Source of the DNA: Clostridium sp. TW13
Lineage (GTDB): Bacteria; Bacillota; Clostridia; Clostridiales; Clostridiaceae
Reading direction: 5' to 3'
NCBI RefSeq assembly: GCF_024345225.1
Contig: NZ_BROD01000001.1
Coordinates: 4,402,001 to 4,466,000 of the forward strand
DNA length: 64,000 nt
In this document: positions 7,690 to 16,468 of the stretch, in pieces
Layout: the number at the start of each line of letters is the position of its first letter
Position numbering within the stretch: position 1 is the first letter of the stretch
Program-made: the position numbers and the translations under genes
The notes under the pieces: model-generated
The model's database searches: none
What the model saw: only the letters and a program-made list of their open reading frames with translations
Told to the model about the DNA's origin: nothing

Positions 7690-8259
7690 ATGGTTATTTT
7701 AATTGGTGGAGTTAGTTGTACAGGGAAAACAGTTATGGCTCAGAAACTACTAGAAAAATACAAGATTCCATATTTGTCTATAGACCATATAAAAATGGGA
7801 TTGATTCGTGGAAGTAAATATTGTGATTTTTCAGCAACTGACGGTGATGATGAGCTTACGTACAAGTTATGGCCAATAGTAAAAGGTATAATAATGACTA
7901 ATATTGAGAATGGACAACATATAATTATTGAAGGGTGTTATCTACCTCCTGAATTTATTAGTGATTTTGAACCTAACTATTTAAAACATATAATTGCCCT
8001 ATATATAGGATTTTCAAAGGAGTATATTGAGAAGAATTTTGATTTTGGTATTATTGAGCATAGAAGTGAGATAGAGCAAAAGGGCTATGATGATTATATG
8101 AATAAAAACAATTTTATTAAACTTCATTCGCAAGTAAAAGAACTCTGTAAGAAGAATAATACTAAATTTTTTGAAATTAATGATGATTATGTATCAGAAA
8201 TGAATGAAGTATACAAATGGATTGATGAACAAGTAGAGGTAAACAAGCAATTAGAATAA
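7690..8259 (+). CDS. P-loop kinase-like ATPase
   Basis: A 189-residue P-loop NTPase. A Walker A motif GGVSCTGKT follows the first beta strand (MVILI), and the layout resembles small-molecule kinases of the adenylate-kinase/2-phosphoglycerate-kinase-like group (SIDHIKMGLIRG, then IIIEGCYLPPEFI). The substrate is unknown. I choose the ATG at 7690, because the GGAGGG at 7677-7682 is spaced exactly for it and lies inside the alternative reading from an ATG at 7675. Confidence 0.75.
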   Translation: MVILIGGVSCTGKTVMAQKLLEKYKIPYLSIDHIKMGLIRGSKYCDFSATDGDDELTYKLWPIVKGIIMTNIENGQHIIIEGCYLPPEFISDFEPNYLKHIIALYIGFSKEYIEKNFDFGIIEHRSEIEQKGYDDYMNKNNFIKLHSQVKELCKKNNTKFFEINDDYVSEMNEVYKWIDEQVEVNKQLE

Positions 8260-8309
8260 GAAGCATGTCACATTATTTTTAGCAAAGTGAAAAAGGAGGT
8301 GGATAATAT

Positions 8310-9098
8310 ATGGAGGAACTTAAATACTTAACTGATTATTATAGTAATTATGATGAAGAGGGACGACTTACATCAAAATATGGACAGGTAGAATATCTTA
8401 CGACAATGAAGTATATAGAAAAGTTCTTAAAAAAAGGAGCACGAGTACTAGAGGTAGGTGCAGGAACGGGCAGATATTCACTTGATATTGCAGAAAAAGG
8501 ATTTCAAGTTGATGCAGTTGAACTTATACAACATAATATTGATATTCTCAAGAGCAAAATTACTGAAAGTTTCAATATAGATATCAGGCAAGGTAACGCC
8601 ATAGATTTATCATGTTATGAGGATGAAACCTTTGATATAACATTAGTGCTGGGCCCTTTATACCATTTGTTTAATGAAAAAGATAAAAAGCAGGCAATCA
8701 GTGAAGCAACTAGAGTTACAAAAAAAGGTGGGATTGTATTTGTTTCATATTGTATGAATGATGCAACAATTTTAAATTGGGGCTTTCAGAAAGGTAATAT
8801 TCTTGAAGGTATTCAAAATGGTATTGTTGACAATAAGACATTTAAGTGTTTATCAAATCCGTCATTGCTATTTGAAATGTATAGGAAAGAGGATATAGAT
8901 AAATTAATGGCAGAATATGATGTGGAGCGTCTTCATTTTGTTGCAACTGATTTATTCACAAATCATATGAGAGATACAATTTGTGGAATGGATGAAAAAA
9001 TGTTTGAAGCATACTTACAATATCATTTTTCTGTATGTGAACGGGAAGATTTGGTTGGAATAACTCATCATAGTTTAGATGTTTTTAGAAAGAACTAA
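8310..9098 (+). CDS. SAM-dependent methyltransferase (class I)
   Basis: A 262-residue Rossmann-fold methyltransferase. Motif I is clear (VLEVGAGTGRYSLDIAEKG, about residues 46-64), followed by the acidic end of strand 2 (VDAVEL), and DITLVLGPLYHL in the motif IV position, where small-molecule and tRNA methyltransferases both fall. The substrate is not evident. GGAGG precedes the ATG at good spacing. The next gene follows after 35 bases. Confidence 0.85.
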   Translation: MEELKYLTDYYSNYDEEGRLTSKYGQVEYLTTMKYIEKFLKKGARVLEVGAGTGRYSLDIAEKGFQVDAVELIQHNIDILKSKITESFNIDIRQGNAIDLSCYEDETFDITLVLGPLYHLFNEKDKKQAISEATRVTKKGGIVFVSYCMNDATILNWGFQKGNILEGIQNGIVDNKTFKCLSNPSLLFEMYRKEDIDKLMAEYDVERLHFVATDLFTNHMRDTICGMDEKMFEAYLQYHFSVCEREDLVGITHHSLDVFRKN

Positions 9099-9133
9099 AC
9101 TATTTTATTATGTAATAATGGGAGGACATTATT

Positions 9134-9703
9134 ATGCAAACAGAAATATATTTTATCAGACATGCTGAATCAAACTATAATAATCATGATGATTTGGAAC
9201 GTGAATTAACCTCAAAAGGCTTAACTGATCGAGAACTTGTTACAAATTATCTTTCTGATAAAAACATAGAAATAGTTTTGTCCAGTCCATATAAAAGAGC
9301 TATAGATACTGTTAAGCATTTTGCAGATAAGCATAACATGGATATAGAAAAAATAGAGGATTTTAGAGAACGTAAAATTGATAGTTGTTGGGTGGAAGAC
9401 TTTAAAGAATTTTCAAAGTCCCAGTGGAATGATTTTAAATATAAGCTTAGTGATGGGGAATGTCTAGAGGAAGTTCAAAGCAGAAATATAGCTGCTTTAC
9501 AAAAGGTACTAAAAACACATAGTGGTAAAAAGATTATAGTTGGCAGTCATGGTACAGCACTTAGTACTATAATAAATTATTATGATAAATCTTTTGGGTA
9601 TGAAGATTTTGCTTCTATAAAGAATTTAATGCCATGGGTTGTAAAGTTTATTTTTGAAGGTAACACCTGTATTAAAATTGAAAAAATAAATTTATTCTTA
9701 TAG
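9134..9703 (+). CDS. Histidine phosphatase family protein
   Basis: A 189-residue member of the phosphoglycerate-mutase/histidine-phosphatase superfamily. The catalytic RHAE motif (IRHAESNYN) lies at residues about 9-12, a second conserved arginine in SSPYKRAIDT, and the C-terminal catalytic histidine in VGSHGTAL. This set indicates a phosphatase rather than a mutase, with unknown substrate. GGGAGG precedes the ATG. It is the last gene before a 540-base region holding a decayed gene. Confidence 0.85.
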   Translation: MQTEIYFIRHAESNYNNHDDLERELTSKGLTDRELVTNYLSDKNIEIVLSSPYKRAIDTVKHFADKHNMDIEKIEDFRERKIDSCWVEDFKEFSKSQWNDFKYKLSDGECLEEVQSRNIAALQKVLKTHSGKKIIVGSHGTALSTIINYYDKSFGYEDFASIKNLMPWVVKFIFEGNTCIKIEKINLFL

Positions 9704-9860
9704 AAATAACAGGATTAAGTGAAAGTGAAGTACTGAAGAAATAAATTAGTAACTATTTAAATAGTTATCTATAAAAATGTAAACATATATTTATATAAAA
9801 ATATATAAATATTTATAGCAAAAATCAAGGCTGAGAGGGATTTTGATTATAAGTATATAA

Positions 9861-9897
9861 AACTACACACAGTAAATTTTGTGTGTAGTTTATTTTT
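9861..9897. terminator. Bidirectional terminator-like hairpin
   Basis: AACTACACACA (9861-9871) pairs perfectly with TGTGTGTAGTT (9880-9890). On the plus strand TATTTTTT follows; on the minus strand the stem is followed by TTTATA. It lies just beyond the end of the decayed minus-strand gene at 9904-10071 and may once have terminated it. Confidence 0.65.
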
Positions 9898-9903
9898 TGC
9901 AAT

Positions 9904-10071
9904 CTATAAATTAGTTTTCTTTTCAACAGGAATCTATATTTCACAGAAGCATTCAGCAGTAAAGTCATCTGAGTATAATTCGAAATCAGTATCATCAAGC
10001 ATAGCATACTCTGAACTTGGAAGAAACTCTGAAAAAATTCTTTTTCAAGTTTCAGCTATACAAGTACCATC
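9904..10071 (-). pseudogene. C-terminal remnant of a GyrI-like effector-binding domain
   Basis: Reading the minus strand gives DGTCIAET, a TGA stop, KRIFSEFLPSSEYAM, then DFELYSDDFTAECFCEI, a TAG stop, IPVEKKTNL and a terminal stop. This pattern matches the C-terminus of GyrI-like/AraC effector-binding domains, which usually end in I-Y-I-P-V; the TAG replaces the tyrosine and the TGA a probable tryptophan. No N-terminal part or start is left. It is therefore a decayed fragment of a regulator or drug-binding protein gene. Confidence 0.6.
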
Positions 10072-10246
10072 GTAATATAATAAGGAATATTAAAAAATAA
10101 ATAAGTTCATAGATATAGATAAGAGAGTGTTACAGTTTTAAAATATAGTACAAACTATAAATTAATTCAATAAATAATCAAACTAAATCAACACAGAATC
10201 AAAGGAAATGATATAATATAATTACACTAATTTAGGGGGTACACCT

Positions 10247-10969
10247 ATGATAGATAAGAGTAGTCCTATACCAGTTTATTATCAGCTGAAAGAAGATATA
10301 AAAAATAAAATAAATAGAGGAGTATGGAAGGTTGGAGAGTGCATAGATAGTGAGCGAGAACTTTCTGATCAATACTCTGTAAGTAGGATGACAATAAGGC
10401 AGGCACTAGGAGAATTAGTTCAAGAAGGAATTTTAGTTAGAGAGAAAGGCAAAGGAACCTTTGTTTGTGAGCCTAAAGTAAAACAAAAGAATATAATGAG
10501 TTTCTCTGAAATAGTAAGTAAGTCAGGAAGAATTTTAGAAACACGTGTAAGAGAGTTTATGATAATAGATACACCAGAAGAATTTGAAGAGATTTTTAAG
10601 TTTGAGCAGTTATATAAGATAGATAGACTCAGAATTGTGGATGGAGACATAGTTGCTAATGAGATTGTGTATATTCCTTGTGATTATTGCGGATACATAG
10701 ATGAGGAAAAACTACAGGGTTCATTTTTTAGTATGTTAAAAGATTTTGGATATGAGGTAGGCAATGCAGATTCAGATATACGTGCTGTAATAATGAATGA
10801 AGAGTATAAGCAATTATTTGAAATTGATAAAGAAATTCCTTTATTAAAGATACATTCTAACTTTTTTACTGAAGATGGAAAGTTTCTATTTGTAGAAGAA
10901 TCAGTTTATAGGTCAGATAAGTATGTATTAGAGGTTAATATGTCAACAAGAATTGGAAAGTTAAGATAA
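10247..10969 (+). CDS. GntR-family transcriptional regulator (HutC/UTRA type)
   Basis: A 240-residue regulator. Residues about 5-70 form the GntR winged helix (PIPVYYQLKEDI, SERELSDQYSVSRMTIRQAL, EGILVREKGKGTFV). The rest is a UTRA ligand-binding domain of the HutC/YvoA group, which senses sugars or amino-acid-derived ligands. The ATG follows TTAGGGGGT, and a TATAAT lies about 30 bases upstream. No target gene is adjacent, since radA starts 155 bases downstream behind its own signals. Confidence 0.88.
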   Translation: MIDKSSPIPVYYQLKEDIKNKINRGVWKVGECIDSERELSDQYSVSRMTIRQALGELVQEGILVREKGKGTFVCEPKVKQKNIMSFSEIVSKSGRILETRVREFMIIDTPEEFEEIFKFEQLYKIDRLRIVDGDIVANEIVYIPCDYCGYIDEEKLQGSFFSMLKDFGYEVGNADSDIRAVIMNEEYKQLFEIDKEIPLLKIHSNFFTEDGKFLFVEESVYRSDKYVLEVNMSTRIGKLR

Positions 10970-10992
10970 GATATATTAAAAGATAAGTAAGT

Positions 10993-11028
10993 CTATATGC
11001 TTAATACAAGGTTATTTCCCGCATATAG
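10993..11028. repeat. Inverted repeat between gntR-type gene and radA
   Basis: CTATATGC (10993-11000) and GCATATAG (11021-11028) form a perfect eight-base inverted repeat with a 20-base spacer. It could be a weak hairpin or a binding site; no T tract follows. Confidence 0.35.
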
Positions 11029-11124
11029 TGTTCATAATAATAAGATATTATGTATGAGGAAAAAAGAGAAATATAATAAATTTTTAATAATAAGAATATA
11101 AATAGATTAATAGGAGGAAGTTTG

Positions 11125-12510
11125 GTGGCTAAAGTTAAAACCGTATATGTTTGTAGTAAATGTGGATATGAAACTCCAAAGTGGATGGGAAAATGTCCAG
11201 ATTGTGCAGCTTGGAATACCTTTGAAGAAACTATAGTTGACAATAGAAGTTCAAGTAGCAGCCTTAAAGTAAGTTCAACTCCTAGGAAACCTGTTCAAAA
11301 ATTATCAGAAGTTACATCAAGTAAAAGTGATAGAATTATTACAGGAATTAATGAATTTGACAGAGTTATGGGAGGTGGAATTGTAAAAGATTCTATTACC
11401 ATAATTACAGCAAGGCCAGGAGCGGGAAAATCAACCTTGTTACTTCAAGTAGCAGATAGCATAGCACAAAAAGGGAAAAAAGTAGTGTATGCATCTGGGG
11501 AGGAAAGTGACAGTCAAATTAAAAATAGAGCGGATAGAATTCTCGATGAAATTCACGATAATATATGGGTAGTACAAGAAACAAGTATGGACAATGTTAT
11601 TGATGTAGTAAAAGATATAGATCCTGATTTATTAATAATAGATAGTATTCAGACTTTTACTATGGAAGCTTCACTGCCAGCAAGAGCAGGATCTCCAACT
11701 CAGACTATGGAGTGTGCAAATGAACTTTTAAGAATAGCTAAAGACAGCAAAAGACCAAGAGCTGTAATAATTGTAGGACAGATGACTAAGTCTGATGAAT
11801 TAGCAGGTCTTAGAGCGTTGGAGCATTTGGTTGATACTGTTTTGATTATAGAAGCTGATAGTGATGAGCAGCTAAGAGGTTTATTAAGTTCTAAGAATAG
11901 ATTTGGAAGTACAGGGGAAATGGGATTCTTTCAGATGAGTGAAAAAGGAATGGTGTCTATAGATAACCCTTCAGAATTTTTTATGACAAAAAGAGAAGGG
12001 GGAGAAATAGTATCTGGAAGTACATTGACTGTAATAAAAGAAGGTTCCAGAGCTATAATTACAGAAATTGAAAGTTTAGTTTCAAAGACCTTTACTCCTT
12101 ATCCAACAAGAATAGGAGAAACTTTAGGTAAGGACAAATTAAATACCTTAATATCTATTCTTGAGCAAAGAGGCAGTATAAATCTCTATGATAAAAATGT
12201 AATAATTAAGACTACAGGTGGAATGAGAATAAGAGAGCAGGCAATAAATTTAGCAGTAATCATGAGTATTGTTTCTTCTGTAAAACAAAAAGGCATAGAT
12301 TCTAATATAGCTTTTATTGCAGATGTTGGATTAACAGGAGAATTAAAAAAGGTGCCTTCCTTAGAAAGCAGGGTAAAAGAATTAGCGAGAATGGGCTTTA
12401 AGAAAGTATATGTGCCTAAAGATTCCTTTGCTAAAGGAACAAAATTCTCAGGAATAGAAGTTGTTGCCCTAAAGACATTGAATGAAGTAATATATAATGT
12501 ATATAAATAA
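11125..12510 (+). CDS. radA: DNA repair protein RadA (Sms)
   Basis: A 461-residue RecA-like ATPase that helps process recombination intermediates. Order of parts: N-terminal zinc finger (cysteines 10, 13, 24, 27), Walker A ARPGAGKST near residue 97, the RadA-specific KNRFG motif near residue 255, and a C-terminal Lon-like (S16-fold) domain. I choose the GTG at 11125 (protein MAKVKTVYVC) behind GGAGGAAG, instead of the TTG one codon earlier. It is followed after 21 bases by disA, the usual firmicute pairing. Confidence 0.96.
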   Translation: MAKVKTVYVCSKCGYETPKWMGKCPDCAAWNTFEETIVDNRSSSSSLKVSSTPRKPVQKLSEVTSSKSDRIITGINEFDRVMGGGIVKDSITIITARPGAGKSTLLLQVADSIAQKGKKVVYASGEESDSQIKNRADRILDEIHDNIWVVQETSMDNVIDVVKDIDPDLLIIDSIQTFTMEASLPARAGSPTQTMECANELLRIAKDSKRPRAVIIVGQMTKSDELAGLRALEHLVDTVLIIEADSDEQLRGLLSSKNRFGSTGEMGFFQMSEKGMVSIDNPSEFFMTKREGGEIVSGSTLTVIKEGSRAIITEIESLVSKTFTPYPTRIGETLGKDKLNTLISILEQRGSINLYDKNVIIKTTGGMRIREQAINLAVIMSIVSSVKQKGIDSNIAFIADVGLTGELKKVPSLESRVKELARMGFKKVYVPKDSFAKGTKFSGIEVVALKTLNEVIYNVYK

Positions 12511-12531
12511 TAAGATGAATCGGGTGAAAAT

Positions 12532-13596
12532 ATGAGAAGAGATAAGGATAAAGAGATAAAAGACATCTTAAAGATTATGAGTCCAGGAACTCAATTAAGA
12601 GAAGGACTTGAGAATATATTAAGAGCAAAAACTGGTGGATTGATTGTACTTGGAGATAATGAAAAGGTAATGAAACTTGCAGATGGTGGATTTAAAATAA
12701 ATGCGGAATATTCGCCAGCGTACATATATGAATTGGCTAAAATGGATGGTGCGATTGTTCTGAGTTCAGATTTGAAAAAGATACTGTTAGCTAATACTCA
12801 ATTATTAACTAATCCAACAACTACTACAGTTGAAACAGGAACTAGACATAGGACGGCTCAAAGAGTTGCTAAGCAAACAGGCAATGTAACTATAGCTATA
12901 TCACAAAGAAGAAATATAATTACAGTGTATAAAGGTGACATAAAATATGTTTTAAGAGATACAAGTGAAATTATATCTAGAGCAAATCAAGCAGTACAAA
13001 CTTTAGAAAAGTATGTTGCTGTGCTAGATAGAGTTATAAACAACCTTAATCTATTAGAGTTTAAAGATTTGTCAACTTTATTTGATGCGGTAACAGCTAT
13101 ACAAAGAACTGAAATGGTGATGAGAATAGTGGAAGAAATTGAAACTTACATTGTTGAATTAGGCAATGAGGGTAGATTGATTTCAATGCAACTAAATGAG
13201 CTAGTGAAGAATATAGAACAAGATGGTATATTGATGATTAGAGATTATTGTAAACCTAATTTAGATTATGTTGAAATATATGAAGGAATCCAAAAATTGA
13301 ACTCGGAAGAGTTACTATCTTTAGAATCCATAGCAAAAGAGCTAGGTTATTCTTCTGTGTCATTGATAGATACGTTCATTTCCTCTAAGGGGTATAGAAT
13401 CCTTAACAAGATTCCAAGAATTCCAGCAAGTGTTATAGATAATTTGGTAAAACAGTTTAAAGATTTGAAGAGTATATTGGAGGCAAACCTAGAAGAACTA
13501 GATAGCGTAGAAGGTATAGGTGAAGCTAGAGCTAAGGCTATAAGAAATGGAGTAAGAAGAATAAAGGAACAGGTTAATTTAAATAAACAGTTTTGA
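12532..13596 (+). CDS. disA: DNA integrity scanning diadenylate cyclase DisA
   Basis: A 354-residue protein that makes cyclic di-AMP from two ATP and scans DNA for branched structures. The DAC domain shows the catalytic [10 protein letters not shown] and the ATP-contacting TRHRTA. A long helical spine follows, and the C-terminal helix-hairpin-helix region ([18 protein letters not shown]) binds DNA. Length is normal. Cyclic di-AMP is expected to link DNA state to osmotic and sporulation control; RadA is a known functional partner encoded just upstream. Confidence 0.96.
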   Translation: MRRDKDKEIKDILKIMSPGTQLREGLENILRAKTGGLIVLGDNEKVMKLADGGFKINAEYSPAYIYELAKMDGAIVLSSDLKKILLANTQLLTNPTTTTVETGTRHRTAQRVAKQTGNVTIAISQRRNIITVYKGDIKYVLRDTSEIISRANQAVQTLEKYVAVLDRVINNLNLLEFKDLSTLFDAVTAIQRTEMVMRIVEEIETYIVELGNEGRLISMQLNELVKNIEQDGILMIRDYCKPNLDYVEIYEGIQKLNSEELLSLESIAKELGYSSVSLIDTFISSKGYRILNKIPRIPASVIDNLVKQFKDLKSILEANLEELDSVEGIGEARAKAIRNGVRRIKEQVNLNKQF

Positions 13597-13604
13597 TAAA
13601 AAAT

Positions 13605-13686
13605 AAGGATATTTGCGTAGATAATTGGAAACATAGTTTTAAGTAATGTAAATAAAACTATGTTTAATTATAAAGCAAATATCCTT
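13605..13686. repeat. Nested double inverted repeat behind disA
   Basis: AAGGATATTTGC (13605-13616) pairs with GCAAATATCCTT (13675-13686), and inside it AAACATAGTTTTA (13629-13641) pairs with TAAAACTATGTTT (13653-13665). Both pairs are perfect, giving an 82-base cruciform-like element between convergent genes. It could be a two-way terminator, although no T tract follows either end, or a small palindromic insertion. Confidence 0.6.
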
Positions 13687-13749
13687 AATAAGTTTATAGA
13701 AAATCTGAATAGATTAATTAATTACTGGAATAATAGAGTAAGGATACGT

Positions 13750-14148
13750 TTACCTAAAAGTATACTTACCTAATGTATTGATCTTATCATATTCCTTAAT
13801 TAAAACATCATAAAGATTTACATCTAATAGATTACACAGAGAAGTAAGATAGAATAAGCTATTTCCAATTTCCTTTTCAACAACTTCTCGACAATTATCA
13901 CACAATTGTCCATCTAAATGATCATTTAAGGTATCAGTTAAATTTTCAATGGATAAGTCAATATCATAAGTTGGTTGTTTTTCAGCATTTATCCCTATAC
14001 AACCACAATTAGTCACAGCTTTTGTAATTGCGCGATTTACTCTAGCTGTTGACTCTGAGTACTTTGACATTATATCAAGTATACTTCTGTGTCTAAATAA
14101 TGAATCATCAACTGAATTTTGAAAGTCGTCAAATATAATATCCTTCAT
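13750..14148 (-). CDS. Conserved clostridial protein with cysteine motifs
   Basis: A 132-residue protein on the opposite strand to its neighbours. Conserved-looking blocks are KDIIFDDFQNSVDDSL at the N-terminus, ITKAVTNCGCIGINA in the middle and DGQLCDNCREVVEKEIG; the CGC and CDNC cysteines suggest a metal or redox site. The N-terminus resembles that of clostridial DUF1573-containing proteins, but the DUF1573 domain itself is not seen. I choose the ATG at 14148, eight bases behind GGGAG; a GTG at 14157 would overlap that site. Function is unknown. Confidence 0.7.
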   Translation of the reverse strand: MKDIIFDDFQNSVDDSLFRHRSILDIMSKYSESTARVNRAITKAVTNCGCIGINAEKQPTYDIDLSIENLTDTLNDHLDGQLCDNCREVVEKEIGNSLFYLTSLCNLLDVNLYDVLIKEYDKINTLGKYTFR

Positions 14149-14385
14149 CAGTATCACTCCCTTACATAATAACTATGACTGTCTATTTAATTATAAGTAT
14201 TTTCTTACAATTTTGTCAATCATTTAATGGACTTTTGGATTCATATCGTAGTTATATATTAAAAGAATTATAAAAAAATTGATAGGGGGTATAATTAAGT
14301 TGTGATATAATTATTTTATTAGGTGTAGATTATTAGATTAAAATAGCAAGAAATTGGAGATTAATTTAAATGGAGGTGAAAAAAG

Positions 14386-15480
14386 TTGGTGAAAAATATT
14401 TTTAGGACTACAATAGTGATTTTAGGCTTAGTTATAGGTGGATTTTTATCAGCTGCTGTAGTTGGAAGTGAATATTTTAAACATATAACTATAGCTTCTG
14501 ATCTGGTGAAGACAATAGTTGTATATGTATTTTTATTAATTTTATTCGGCATTATATCTTTTTTGATATCTTCTACATTGTATAAGGGCATTGAAAAACT
14601 AATCAACATTGTAGAAAAAAATACTCAAAAAATAACTGTAAGTGAAATTTTATTTGGTATATTAGGAGCTACTGTTGCGCTTATATTAACAACGTTATTT
14701 TTAGCACCTATAAGCAGACTTTTTGGAGAGATTAATCAAGTTTTAAGCTCTGTAGTATTTATTGTAATAAATTTAGTAGCTGTAATAGTTGGAGTAAATT
14801 TAAGTATAAAGAAAAAGGATGATATGCTTCTATTCTTTAAGAATTTTAAAAAGGATGGAGGTAAGGAAAAGAAATCAAAAACAAAAACTACTGCCAAAGT
14901 GCTAGATACATCTGTAATTATTGATGGTAGAATTTTTGATTTATGCCAAACTGGATTTATAGAAGGACCATTAGTGATTCCTAATTTTGTATTGGATGAA
15001 TTAAGACATGTATCTGATTCTTCTGATGCATTAAAAAGAAACAGGGGAAGAAGAGGTTTGGATATCTTAAACAAAATACAAAAAGAATTGACTATAGAAG
15101 TAGAAAATTGGGAAGGTGATTTTCCTGAAATAGCAGAAGTTGATATAAAGCTTTTAAAGTTAGCTCAGAAACTAGGTGGGAAAGTAGTTACAAACGATTA
15201 TAATTTGAATAAAGTAGCTGAATTCCAGGGAGTTCCTGTTCTTAATATAAATGAATTGGCTAATGCTATAAAGTCTGTTGTTTTACCAGGGGAAGAATTG
15301 AAATTAACAGTGGTAAAGGATGGAAAGGAAGCTGGACAAGGGGTTGCATATTTAGATGATGGAACTATGATTGTAGTAGAGGGTGGCAGAAAGTTCATGG
15401 GTGAACAGATAAATGCTATTGTAACATCAGTGCTTCAAACTGCGGCAGGTAGAATGATATTTGCAAAACAGAAGAATTAA
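14386..15480 (+). CDS. PIN/TRAM-domain membrane protein (YacL-like)
   Basis: A 364-residue protein. Four hydrophobic helices fill about residues 1-145. A PIN nuclease-like domain follows (KVLDTSVIIDGRIFDLC, with further acidic residues in VVTNDYNL) and then a C-terminal TRAM RNA-binding domain (GQGVAYLDDGTMIVVEGG). The acidic PIN residues look intact, so RNase activity is possible. It precedes ispD by 21 bases, a common clostridial arrangement. The start is a TTG nine bases behind GGAGG; a GTG follows as the next codon. Confidence 0.85.
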   Translation: MVKNIFRTTIVILGLVIGGFLSAAVVGSEYFKHITIASDLVKTIVVYVFLLILFGIISFLISSTLYKGIEKLINIVEKNTQKITVSEILFGILGATVALILTTLFLAPISRLFGEINQVLSSVVFIVINLVAVIVGVNLSIKKKDDMLLFFKNFKKDGGKEKKSKTKTTAKVLDTSVIIDGRIFDLCQTGFIEGPLVIPNFVLDELRHVSDSSDALKRNRGRRGLDILNKIQKELTIEVENWEGDFPEIAEVDIKLLKLAQKLGGKVVTNDYNLNKVAEFQGVPVLNINELANAIKSVVLPGEELKLTVVKDGKEAGQGVAYLDDGTMIVVEGGRKFMGEQINAIVTSVLQTAAGRMIFAKQKN

Positions 15481-15501
15481 TATTAGCATGGGGGATTTAA
15501 T

Positions 15502-16185
15502 ATGAAAAAGGTAGCAGCTATTATTTTAGCAGGTGGAAGAGGAACTAGAATGAATATGGATAAGAGCAAGCAGTTTCTTTCGCTTAATGGAAAACCTCTC
15601 ATATACTATACAATTAAGGCATTTGAACAAAATCCGAATGTTGATTCAATTATATTAGTTTTGCCAAAGAATGAAATTGATTATTGTGTAAAGGAAGTTA
15701 TTCAAAAATATAATTTAAAAATTGATGATTTGGTAGAAGGCGGCAAAGAACGTCAAGATTCAGTTTATAATGCATTAAACAGACTTCAAGACTGTGATGT
15801 TGTACTTATACATGATGGAGCTAGACCGTTTGTAACCACAGAAATTATTGATAAAGGTATAGAATTTGCGAAATTATATGGTGCTGCAGCCCCAGGGGTA
15901 ACTCCTAAAGATACAATAAAAGTAAAAGATAAAGATAACTTTTCAATATCAACACCAGAGAGAAGTTCACTTGTAGCGATACAAACTCCTCAATGTTTTA
16001 GGTATGATATTATAAAAAAGTGTCATGATAATATTAAAGAAAATCAAGTTCAAGTTACAGACGATACAATGGCTGTTGAAAGATATGCACATAAGGTTTA
16101 TATTTATGAAGGTGAATATACTAACATTAAGGTTACAACACCTGAGGATCTTATAATTGCAGAACATTTAGCAGCACAAGTATAA
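15502..16185 (+). CDS. ispD: 2-C-methyl-D-erythritol 4-phosphate cytidylyltransferase
   Basis: A 227-residue enzyme that transfers CMP from CTP to methylerythritol phosphate in the non-mevalonate isoprenoid pathway. The nucleotide-binding motif LAGGRGTRMNMDKSKQF is at residues about 9-25, and VLIHDGARPFV and TPQCF are the other family signatures. Length is normal. The stop codon directly abuts the -35 box of the proS promoter. Confidence 0.95.
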   Translation: MKKVAAIILAGGRGTRMNMDKSKQFLSLNGKPLIYYTIKAFEQNPNVDSIILVLPKNEIDYCVKEVIQKYNLKIDDLVEGGKERQDSVYNALNRLQDCDVVLIHDGARPFVTTEIIDKGIEFAKLYGAAAPGVTPKDTIKVKDKDNFSISTPERSSLVAIQTPQCFRYDIIKKCHDNIKENQVQVTDDTMAVERYAHKVYIYEGEYTNIKVTTPEDLIIAEHLAAQV

Positions 16186-16214
16186 TTGACAGTAAAATTA
16201 CCATATGATATAAT
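16186..16214 (+). promoter_or_regulatory. Sigma-A promoter of the proS T-box transcript
   Basis: TTGACA (16186-16191) and TATAAT (16209-16214), both perfect consensus, are separated by 17 bases. The T-box leader starts about 25 bases downstream. Confidence 0.85.
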
Positions 16215-16235
16215 TTACACAAAATTTAATAGCAA

Positions 16236-16433
16236 ACAATGATGAAGATTAGTAGAAACAAACAATTACAGAGAAAAGATCCTAGGCTGAAAGATTTTTA
16301 CCCCGTTTCGAACCTACTTCGGAGTTATAGGAAAAACCTATCGGTATTATACCGTTATTATAATTAGAGTACAAATTTAGGTGGTACCGCGGATATAACT
16401 CGCCCTAATATAAAAATTAGGGTGAGTTTTTTT
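16236..16433 (+). ncRNA. T-box leader controlling proS
   Basis: The 5' element GATGAAGATTAGTAGA (16241-16256) and the hallmark AGGTGGTACCGCGG (16379-16392) are present, followed by a strong terminator (ACTCGCCCTAAT pairing with ATTAGGGTGAGT, 16398-16427, then T7). T-boxes read uncharged tRNA and let transcription proceed. A CCT triplet followed by A in the stem I region (GAACCTACTTC) is a plausible proline specifier, which fits the gene downstream. Confidence 0.92.
16398..16433 (+). terminator. T-box terminator before proS
   Basis: A 12-pair stem (16398-16409 with 16416-16427) is followed by a T tract. The left arm overlaps the antiterminator region of the T-box, so the hairpin should form when tRNA-Pro is charged. 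Confidence 0.9.
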
Positions 16434-16468
16434 GTTATAAAATATTTGATTTTAGGAGGATAATAATA

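Noticed and set aside
9881-10075. A 64-codon plus-strand ORF over the decayed gene.
   Set aside because: It has no ribosome binding site, starts inside a terminator stem, and is antisense to the recognisable effector-domain remnant.
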